From assembly GCF_017315705.1 (NCBI RefSeq), contig NZ_JAFLRF010000017.1:62001-126000 (forward strand): 64,000 nucleotides of DNA, given 5' to 3'. Shown here piece by piece: positions 35,072-42,788 of this stretch. Origin of the DNA: Trinickia mobilis. Lineage in GTDB: Bacteria; Pseudomonadota; Gammaproteobacteria; Burkholderiales; Burkholderiaceae. Made by a program: the position numbers and the translations under genes. The notes under the pieces are model-generated. The model had not been told where the DNA came from, did no database searches, and saw nothing but the letters and a program-made list of their open reading frames with translations. Position 1 is the first letter of the stretch; each line of letters starts with the position of its first letter.

Positions 35072-38000
35072 ATGCCTTGGTATGTAGGGCTGAGCACTAC
35101 AGCTACGTTTGTGCCTGCGAGCGACAATCAATTCAAGGTTAGTGGAAACTTAAGTGTAAGTACGCCAGATCAAAAAACCAAGACAAAACTGGTTGCGCTA
35201 AGATTTAATGGGGCTATGCTTGTGCCGGAGACAACGGGAGATGGTGGGTGGACTGAAAAATCTTTTCCAATTCAAGATGTACTTGTTAGTGCCCCTCGGG
35301 ATGGGATATCTGTTGATTTTCACGGAAGGATGTCGACACCCCCGGTAGTTGATTATGAACATCCATTTGGTTCAATCGGTTATGCAACTTACACTGCGCC
35401 GTCGTTTGTTCGGTTTGATTCGGGTAAATACGCCATCTGGGCGGTTAATAATGATTCATTGGGCTCGGAGCTTGCGAGTAATGCCAGCGAGCCAATGGAT
35501 GGCGCGCAAAGCCTGGATGCACAAGCCGACTTCAAGCCCGGCACGCTCGTATACAAGTTTGTTACCGGATGGGATAAGGGCATTTCTCCTACACCTGGCG
35601 CAAGGTTGTTTGAGGTCACCATCAAGGCTACCAGCAGCATCCAGGCGCTGAAACTGGTTTCGAACACTCAGGGCGCGCAGTACCTCGACGTGTCCAGCCT
35701 TGGCTACGCCTACAAATCAGTACGCCTGAACACCCTGTTCGGCAAGGAACTGATCCGCCGGGCCAGCGTATCGCTCGATCAGGTGATCGACTGGACGACC
35801 CAGGAGATGCCCGAGCCGCCGATGGAGGACCCGAATGCGAAGAACCTCAAGATGGACTTCCACGGCGCCAACGGCCTGTACTTCTGGGAGCTGTTCTTCT
35901 ACCTGCCGTACCTGGTGGCCTGGCGGCTGAACCTGGAGCAGCGCCACCAGGAATCCACCGACTGGCTGCACACCATCTTCAACCCGCTCGACCCCGGCAC
36001 GCCCGACGGCAAGCCGCCGTACTGGAGCGTGCGGCCGTTGGTGGAGGAGGGGTCGCAGTCCAGCCGCCTGGTCCAGCCGGACGACCCCGACGGGATTGCC
36101 GCCTCGGACCCGGTGCATTACCGCAAGGCGGTGTTCTTGCGCTATGTGCAGACTCTGCAGGACCGAGGCGATGCGGCCTACCGCGAGCTGACGCCGGATG
36201 GCTTGAACAGCGCCCGGCAGTGGTACGTGGCGGCGCTGGATCTGCTCGGCGAGCGGCCCGACCTGGGCTACACCTCGCGCTGGGAACCGAGGCCGCTGGC
36301 CGAGGTGGCGGGGGGCACGTCGCAGCGCCTGCGCGCCCTGGAGGCGAAACACCCGGAGCTGCCACTGCTGCCGGTGGTGCATGACTGGACGCTGCGCGCG
36401 GCCGACACGGATGCGTTCCGCCCGGCGCTCAACACCCAGCTGCTGGCCTACTGGAACAGCCTGGAAAGCCGGCTGTTCAACCTGCGGCACAACCTCACGC
36501 TGGACGGCAAGCCCTTGGTGCTGCCGCTGTTCGCGCCGCAGGCCAACCCGCGCGAGCTGCTGGCCGCGCGCAGCCGCGGGGCGGGCAGTGGCGGCGGGGG
36601 CGCGGCGGGCGCGCTGACGATTCCGCCGTACCGGTTCCTGGTGATGCAGAACAAGGCCCTGCAGGCGGTGGAGACGCTGATCCAGTACGGCAGCACCTTG
36701 CTCGGCCTGCTGGAGCGCAAGGACGCCAAGGACATCGAGCAACTGCAACTGAGCCAGCAACTGGACCTGCTGGATTTCACGCTGACCCTGCAACAGCAGG
36801 CCATCGAAATGACCCGGGCGAGCGTCGAGGGGCTGCGCCTGGGCAAGGCGGGTGCGCAAGCGCGGCGCGACCACTACCGCAAGCTGTTCGATGAGCCTGT
36901 TTCCAGCACCGAAAGCCAAGCCATGGACCTGCGCACCACGGCCGGCGCGCTGAACATTGCCGCGCAGCCGTTGATGATTGCCGGGGGCCTGGCGTCGCTG
37001 GCGCCGAACATCTTCGGGGTGGCCGTGGGCGGCTCGCAGTGGGGCGCGCCGCTGGCCGGCGTGGGGGCCGGGCTGCAGGCGATCGGCATGGCCACCGAAA
37101 TGGCGGCGCAGCGCCTGGACACCTCGGAGCAGTACCGGCGCCGGCGTTCGGACTGGGAGATCCAATACCAGCAGGCCGAGCACGAGATCGCCCAGCTGGA
37201 GCAGCAGATCGCCGCGCAGGCGCTGCAGGAGCAGTCGGCGCAGACCCAGCTGCAGCAGGTGGAAGCGCAGCAGGCGCAGCTGCAGGCCATGCTGGCGTTC
37301 CTCGACACGCGCTTTACCGGCCCGGCGCTGTACCCATGGCTGATCGGCCAGCTCTCCGCGCTGTACTTCCAGGCGTATGACGCCGTGGTGTCGCTGTGCC
37401 TGGCGGCGGAGGCGGCCTGGCAATACGAGATGGGCGAGTTCGGCTCGCGCTTTATCCAGGGCGGCGGCTGGAGCGACTTGTACAAGGGGCTGCTGGCCGG
37501 GGAGACGCTGAAGCTGGCGTTGCAGCGCATGGACCAAGCCTACCTGACGCGCAACGAACGGCGCCTGGAGGTGGTCAAGACGGTGTCGCTGAAGGCGCTC
37601 AAGGATCGCGAGCCGGACGGCTGGAACCAGGCGCTGGCGAGTCTGCAGGCGAACGGCACGCTGGACTTCGCGCTGAGCGAGCGCGACTACGACCAGGACT
37701 ACCCGGGGCACTACCTGCGGCAGATCGCTTCGGTGTCGGTGTCGCTGCCGGCGGTGAGCGCGCCGTACCAGGACGTGCGCGCGGAGCTGACGCAAACCAG
37801 CAGCCACGTGCTGAGCGCGGCGGACATCGAGGGCGTCAAGTGGCTGCTGAAGCCGGAGGGCAGCGCGGGCGACAACGTCCAGTCCAACCTGCGGGCCAGC
37901 CAGCAGGTGGCGCTGTCCACCGGGGTCGAGGACAGCGGGCTGTTCGTGCTGAACTTCGGCGACGGACGCTACCTGCCGTTCGAGGGCACCGGGGCGGTCT

Positions 38001-38188
38001 CGACCTGGCAACTGAGCTTCCCCAATCCGGACGATGCGCGTCAGCAAGCGCTGCTGAGCAGCCTGACGGATGTGATCGTGCGGGTGCGCTACACCGCGAA
38101 GAATGGCGGGCGCGCGTTCAGGGAGGCGGTCCAGGCAGCGGTCCAGTCGCCGTCGCGAGCCCTCCCGTCGCCATCGCGATCGCGATAG
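35072..38188 (+). CDS. tccB: Tc toxin A2 subunit, C-terminal part (pore and TcB-binding domain)
   Basis: The 1038-residue frame opens at an ATG with no ribosome site, so I see it as the second part of the A2 protein (about 1492 residues joined, close to TccB). LDVSSLGYAYKSVRLNTLFGKELIRR and FHGANGLYFWELFFYLPYLVAWRLN are strongly conserved Tc motifs. A helical, Gln-rich coiled region at about 690-760 (HEIAQLEQQIAAQALQEQ) and a preceding hydrophobic stretch (LMIAGGLASLAPNIFGVAVG) match the central channel. The end (FNLRHNLTLDGKPL earlier, LPFEGTGAVSTWQLSFPN late) is the TcB-binding domain. The first 600 bases are AT-rich; the rest is GC-rich. Confidence 0.85.
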   Translation: MPWYVGLSTTATFVPASDNQFKVSGNLSVSTPDQKTKTKLVALRFNGAMLVPETTGDGGWTEKSFPIQDVLVSAPRDGISVDFHGRMSTPPVVDYEHPFGSIGYATYTAPSFVRFDSGKYAIWAVNNDSLGSELASNASEPMDGAQSLDAQADFKPGTLVYKFVTGWDKGISPTPGARLFEVTIKATSSIQALKLVSNTQGAQYLDVSSLGYAYKSVRLNTLFGKELIRRASVSLDQVIDWTTQEMPEPPMEDPNAKNLKMDFHGANGLYFWELFFYLPYLVAWRLNLEQRHQESTDWLHTIFNPLDPGTPDGKPPYWSVRPLVEEGSQSSRLVQPDDPDGIAASDPVHYRKAVFLRYVQTLQDRGDAAYRELTPDGLNSARQWYVAALDLLGERPDLGYTSRWEPRPLAEVAGGTSQRLRALEAKHPELPLLPVVHDWTLRAADTDAFRPALNTQLLAYWNSLESRLFNLRHNLTLDGKPLVLPLFAPQANPRELLAARSRGAGSGGGGAAGALTIPPYRFLVMQNKALQAVETLIQYGSTLLGLLERKDAKDIEQLQLSQQLDLLDFTLTLQQQAIEMTRASVEGLRLGKAGAQARRDHYRKLFDEPVSSTESQAMDLRTTAGALNIAAQPLMIAGGLASLAPNIFGVAVGGSQWGAPLAGVGAGLQAIGMATEMAAQRLDTSEQYRRRRSDWEIQYQQAEHEIAQLEQQIAAQALQEQSAQTQLQQVEAQQAQLQAMLAFLDTRFTGPALYPWLIGQLSALYFQAYDAVVSLCLAAEAAWQYEMGEFGSRFIQGGGWSDLYKGLLAGETLKLALQRMDQAYLTRNERRLEVVKTVSLKALKDREPDGWNQALASLQANGTLDFALSERDYDQDYPGHYLRQIASVSVSLPAVSAPYQDVRAELTQTSSHVLSAADIEGVKWLLKPEGSAGDNVQSNLRASQQVALSTGVEDSGLFVLNFGDGRYLPFEGTGAVSTWQLSFPNPDDARQQALLSSLTDVIVRVRYTAKNGGRAFREAVQAAVQSPSRALPSPSRSR

Positions 38189-38262
38189 GCACGGGGCAGG
38201 CGGGCGCCGGGGCTGCCGCCCGGGCGCCCTTCATCGGCGCGCAATCGAGGTGAGGTATCCAG

Positions 38263-41046
38263 ATGAAACTGCAAGAAGCGGTACAACTGCCGCAGATGGA
38301 ATTGCCCAAGGGCGGTGGCGCGATCCAGGGGCTGGGCGAGGCGTTGAGCGGGGGCGGAATGAGCGGGGTGGCGTCGCTGAGCGTGCCGTTGCCGATCAGC
38401 GGCGGCCGCGGCTTCGCCCCGGCGCTCGCCCTGGATTACGCCAGCGGCCAAGGCAACGGCCCGTTCGGCCTGGGCTGGGCGCTGAGCCTGCCGAGCATTG
38501 CCCGGCGCACGGCCATGGGGGTGCCGCGCTATGACGACGAGACGGATGAGTTTCTCGGGCCATCGGGGGAGCGACTCGTACCGGAATGCGACGCGCAAGG
38601 GCAGGTGGTCGCCGTCACGCGGCAGCTGGCGGGGACGACCTACCGGGTGGTGCGCTACTTTCCTTGCGTCGAGGGCGGCTTCGACCGCCTGGAGCGATGG
38701 AAGGCGGAGTCGGGCACGCTGCTGAGCGATGATTTCTGGCTGCTGCGGGGCGCCGACGGCAGCCAGCACGTGTTCGGCAAACAGGCGGACGTGTGGGCGT
38801 TCGATGCGCGGATCGAGGACCCGGCCGAGCCCGGCCGGATCCTGCGCTGGTTGCCGGTGGAGTCGGTCAGCGTCGATGGCCAGCACCTGTTGTACCAGTA
38901 CAAGGTGGAAAACGCCGACAACGTGGCTACGGAGACGCCGGCGGAAGCGCCGCGGGAGAGGCGAGCGCAGCGTTACCTCAAGCGGGTGCTGTACGGCAAT
39001 CAAGAGGCCTATGACGGGCTATACGTCCTGAGCATCACGGGCTCGGTGCCCAGCGCCGAGGCATGGCACTTCGAGCTGGTGTTCGACTATGGCGAGCACC
39101 AATTGCCCGGGCAGGAGCGGCCCCAGTACTGGGAGCAGGGGTCTTGGCTCGCCCGCGCCGATGCGTTCTCGGAGTACGCGGCGGGCTTTGAAGTTCGGAC
39201 CCATCGCTTGTGCCGCCAGGTGTTGATGTTCCACCGCTTTGCCGAGCTGAACGCCGGGCAGCCGACCTTGGTGCGCGGCTTGGCGCTGGAGTACGCCGAG
39301 GCCCCCGCCTTGACCACCCTGCAGGCGGCCACGGTGCACGGTTATGGCCCGGACCCGGCCAGCGGCCTGGAGAGCCAGGCGGCGCTGCCGCCGCTGGAGT
39401 TCGGCATGTCGCCGTACGACCGCCAGGCGGCGCGTTTCGAGCCGTTCGAGGCGCTGGCGGACATGCACGACGGCGTGCTCTACCAGTTGGTCGACGTGTA
39501 CGGCGAGGGGCTGCCGGGGGTGCTGTTCCGCGACGGCAGCAGCTACCTGTACCGGGCGCCGCAACGGGCCGAGGTGCCCGGCGATGAGAACGCCGTGGCC
39601 TATGGGCCCTGGCGCCCGTTGCCGCAGTTGCCGACCGGCGGCCTGACCCCGCAAGTGGGGCGCGCGCTGATGGACCTGAACGGTAATGGCCGGTTGGACT
39701 GGGTGGTCACGGCGCCGGGGTTGGCCGGGTTCTTCAGCCTGGGCCCGGATGGCCAATGGCAAGGATTCACGCCGTTTGCCGCGTTACCCACCGAGTTTTT
39801 CGCCGACGGCGCGCAACTGGCCGACTTGCTCGGCGGCGGCGTGCCGAGCCTGGCCCTGATCGGGCCGAAGAGCGTGCGGCTGTATGCCAACCAGCGCGAC
39901 GGGCGCTTTGCCGCACCGCGCGACGTGGCCCACGAAGGCGAGGATAGCCTGCCGAGTTTTGCGGCAGCCGACAACGAACTGGTCGCCTTCGCCGATGTCC
40001 TGGGCAGTGGCCAGAGCCACCTGGTACGGGTGCGGGCCGATCGCATCGAGTGCTGGCCGAACCTGGGGTATGGCCGCTTCGGCCAGCCGATCCGGCTGGC
40101 GAGCTTGCCGTTCGCGGCGGCGGCCTTCGACCCGCGGCGCGTCTTTTTGGCGGATCTCGATGGCAACGGCGCGGCGGACCTGATCTACATCGAGGTGGAC
40201 CGCCTGCGGATCTTTGCCAACCAGAGCGGCAACAGTTTTGCCGCGCCGACCGAGCTGCTGTTTCCCGACGCCCTGCGCTTTGACGACCTGTGCCTGGCGA
40301 CCTTCGCGGATGTGACCGGCAGCGGTTGCGCGAGCCTGGTGCTGACCTGCCCGCACATGACCCTGCGGCATTGGCTCTGCGAGTTTTCGCCCGCGGGCAA
40401 GCCGCACCTGCTCGATCGCTACAACAACAACCGGGGCCTGGATGCGCAGGTCGCCTACCGCAGTTCCGCCCAGGAGTGGCTGGACGAGAAGCGCGACCAG
40501 CCGGGGGCGGTCTGCCGGTTGCCGTTCCCGGTGCAGGTGGTGTCGCAGCAGATCACGCTGGACGAGATCAGCGGCAACCGGCTGACGCAGCGCTATCGCT
40601 ACCGATCGGGGTACTACGATGGCGCTTCGCGTGAATATCGCGGCTTTGGCCTGGTGATCCATCGCGACACGGAAGGGGAAGGGGACGCGAGATCCCAGGA
40701 CAAGACTCTGACCGCGCCGGCGGAAACACGGACCTGGTATTGCGTCGGGGCCGAGTTCGATGCCGATCGCCGCGGCTATAACCAGGACGATGCGCAGGCC
40801 TGGCCGTTGGGCGCCACCCGCTACGTGGATGCCGATGATCAGCCGATCGGTGCGCCGCCGGCCGTCTGGCTGACGGCTGCGCGACGGGCCCTGAGCGGGC
40901 AGGTCCGACGCGTCGAGGTGTATGGGCTGGACGATGCGCCGGCAGCAGCTTTGCCCTATTCGGTGGCGGAGTCGCGCTACCAGGTGCGGGAGGTGCAGGG
41001 CGGTGCGCAGCCGAGTCGATCAGTTGGCAATACGAGCGCGACATGA
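38263..41046 (+). CDS. tcaC: Tc toxin B component (TcaC/TcdB-like), N-terminal part before a frame break
   Basis: ATG 38263 starts a 927-residue frame. The SpvB-like start is classical: LPKGGGAIQGLGEALSGGG, then FAPALALDYASGQGNGPFG and LGWALSLPSIARRT. The MidN-type FG-GAP-like region follows (VDVYGEGLPGVLF, LMDLNGNGRLDWVV, FADVTGSGCASLVL). The last residues are off-frame. The sequence after about 41013 reads AESISWQYERDMTDP in the frame of the next entry, as expected for the family. A single missing base between about 40985 and 41012, for example in GGG at 40998-41000, explains this. TcB and TcC together form the hollow cocoon holding the toxin. Confidence 0.85.
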   Translation: MKLQEAVQLPQMELPKGGGAIQGLGEALSGGGMSGVASLSVPLPISGGRGFAPALALDYASGQGNGPFGLGWALSLPSIARRTAMGVPRYDDETDEFLGPSGERLVPECDAQGQVVAVTRQLAGTTYRVVRYFPCVEGGFDRLERWKAESGTLLSDDFWLLRGADGSQHVFGKQADVWAFDARIEDPAEPGRILRWLPVESVSVDGQHLLYQYKVENADNVATETPAEAPRERRAQRYLKRVLYGNQEAYDGLYVLSITGSVPSAEAWHFELVFDYGEHQLPGQERPQYWEQGSWLARADAFSEYAAGFEVRTHRLCRQVLMFHRFAELNAGQPTLVRGLALEYAEAPALTTLQAATVHGYGPDPASGLESQAALPPLEFGMSPYDRQAARFEPFEALADMHDGVLYQLVDVYGEGLPGVLFRDGSSYLYRAPQRAEVPGDENAVAYGPWRPLPQLPTGGLTPQVGRALMDLNGNGRLDWVVTAPGLAGFFSLGPDGQWQGFTPFAALPTEFFADGAQLADLLGGGVPSLALIGPKSVRLYANQRDGRFAAPRDVAHEGEDSLPSFAAADNELVAFADVLGSGQSHLVRVRADRIECWPNLGYGRFGQPIRLASLPFAAAAFDPRRVFLADLDGNGAADLIYIEVDRLRIFANQSGNSFAAPTELLFPDALRFDDLCLATFADVTGSGCASLVLTCPHMTLRHWLCEFSPAGKPHLLDRYNNNRGLDAQVAYRSSAQEWLDEKRDQPGAVCRLPFPVQVVSQQITLDEISGNRLTQRYRYRSGYYDGASREYRGFGLVIHRDTEGEGDARSQDKTLTAPAETRTWYCVGAEFDADRRGYNQDDAQAWPLGATRYVDADDQPIGAPPAVWLTAARRALSGQVRRVEVYGLDDAPAAALPYSVAESRYQVREVQGGAQPSRSVGNTSAT

Positions 41047-42788
41047 CGGACCCCTTGATTGCCCATCAGGTGTTGCTCGAGGCCGACCGCTATGGCAGCG
41101 TCACCCGCAGTGCGCAGATCAATTACCCACGCCGTCCCAATCCGACCACGCCTGACGAATGCAACGACGAGCAGCAGGAAATGCTCTACCTCACCGAACA
41201 GACGCGACAGGTGCTGCATCTGGATCACGAGGACGAATGGCGGCTGGGGCTGGCCTACGAGAGCCGGGAAGCCGTGTGGCACTGGGCGCGGCCTGATGCG
41301 CCGCAGGGGCTGCTGAGCCATGAGGTTCTCGCCGCATCCGATAGTCCGTTGAATGACACGGCGCGAGGCGAGTTGAGCGGCTGGGCGCGGTTGTACTACC
41401 GCGACGCGGTTAGCGGTAATGCCCTGCCGTTGGGGCAGGCCTCGCGTGAGGGACTGCTTAGTCATACCGAGCATGCCGAAGCGACGCCTGAGCTGTTGGC
41501 CGAAGCTTTTGCGGGGCACCTGGAAGGCGAGCGTCTGCGCCAGACCATGGATGAGGCTGGTTACTTGCTGGCCGAGGGGTACTACTGGGTCCCCAGTGCG
41601 CAGACCCGCTACCTCCCTCGTGCGGGGTTTCTGCGCCTCGACCGTCAAGTCGATCCCTTTGGTGCTGTCACCCAGGTCGGGCACGACCCGTATTACTGCG
41701 CCGTCACTCAGGTCACCGATGCGCTCGGCAACATCACGCGGGCCGAGTTCGACTACCGCCAACTCGCCCCCTGGCGCCTGACCGATCCCAACGACAATGT
41801 CCAGGAGGTCGCCCACGACCCCTTGGGCCGGGTCCGGGTATCAGCCTTCTACGGCACGGAAGCGGCGCAGCCGGTGGGGTTCGATCCGGTCGGCGACTAC
41901 CGCAGCGAGGTCGTGGGGCTTGAGCAAGCACTGACGGATCCTGCCGGCGCGATCCGTCGTGCGTCCGTGGTGTATTACGAGGAGCCGTTCAGCTGGATGC
42001 CGCAGGTGCGGTGGGATGCGCTGCCCCCGGCGCTGAAGACCGGGGCGCTGCAGCTGGAGGGGATCCAGGCGTCGCTGCTGGCGCGGGGCTGGGTGAGCGC
42101 GGAAGGCCGGGTGCGTGCCCGCCGGCGTTTCGCGGGCACGCCGCTCGATGGCGTTTCCCCGCAGACCGAGGCGGCGGTTCGCGCGGTGCTGGACGGCTTG
42201 CCGCGCGAGCCCGTGCACAGCGCCGTGCTGACCCATGACCGCTACCCCGACGACCCCGAGCGCCAGATCCGCTGTGCGCTGGTGTTTGCCGACGGCTTTG
42301 GCCGCAGCCTGCAGACCAAGTTGCGTACTGAACCGGGGCCGGCCTATGTACGCGATGGCCAGGGCAACCTGGCGATCGACAACGGAAAGTTGCTCGAACA
42401 GGACGCGGATCCGCGCTGGGTGGTGTCGGAGCGGGTCGAGTACAACAACAAAGGCTTGCCTGTGCGCACCTACCGGCCGTACTTCCTCGACAGCCACCAC
42501 ACGGTGAACGATGCCGCGCTGCGCGAGCACGGTTGCTACGACACCCTGTGCTATGACCCCCTGGGCCGCAACACCGAAGTGTGGACCGCCGCAGGCTATC
42601 TGCGACGGACGACCTATGGCGTGTGGTTCGAGAGCCATGAGGACGAGAACGACACCGCGGCCGAGGTCGAGGCGTTGCGCGCGCAGGCGAAGGATCCGGC
42701 CGCAGTGCCGTTGGCGCGGCAGGGCTACAGCCCGTCCGGCAACGATGCACAGGCACGATCCGATGACACTGAAGGAGTGAGCAAATGA
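41043..42788 (+). CDS. tcaC: Tc toxin B component, C-terminal part
   Basis: This 581-residue frame continues the B component: ESISWQYERD lies just upstream in the same frame. Then HQVLLEADRYGSVTRSAQINYPRRP, YTVPSAQTRYLP-like and DPFGAVTQVGHDPYYCAVTQVTDALGN are MidC/Rhs-type sequence. DRYPDDPERQIRCALVFADGFGR and VEYNNKGLPVRTYRPYF are near-universal in TcB. With the preceding frame it gives about 1508 residues, the normal TcB size. Its stop overlaps the next start (ATGA), so C follows in translational coupling. Confidence 0.83.
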   Translation: MTDPLIAHQVLLEADRYGSVTRSAQINYPRRPNPTTPDECNDEQQEMLYLTEQTRQVLHLDHEDEWRLGLAYESREAVWHWARPDAPQGLLSHEVLAASDSPLNDTARGELSGWARLYYRDAVSGNALPLGQASREGLLSHTEHAEATPELLAEAFAGHLEGERLRQTMDEAGYLLAEGYYWVPSAQTRYLPRAGFLRLDRQVDPFGAVTQVGHDPYYCAVTQVTDALGNITRAEFDYRQLAPWRLTDPNDNVQEVAHDPLGRVRVSAFYGTEAAQPVGFDPVGDYRSEVVGLEQALTDPAGAIRRASVVYYEEPFSWMPQVRWDALPPALKTGALQLEGIQASLLARGWVSAEGRVRARRRFAGTPLDGVSPQTEAAVRAVLDGLPREPVHSAVLTHDRYPDDPERQIRCALVFADGFGRSLQTKLRTEPGPAYVRDGQGNLAIDNGKLLEQDADPRWVVSERVEYNNKGLPVRTYRPYFLDSHHTVNDAALREHGCYDTLCYDPLGRNTEVWTAAGYLRRTTYGVWFESHEDENDTAAEVEALRAQAKDPAAVPLARQGYSPSGNDAQARSDDTEGVSK

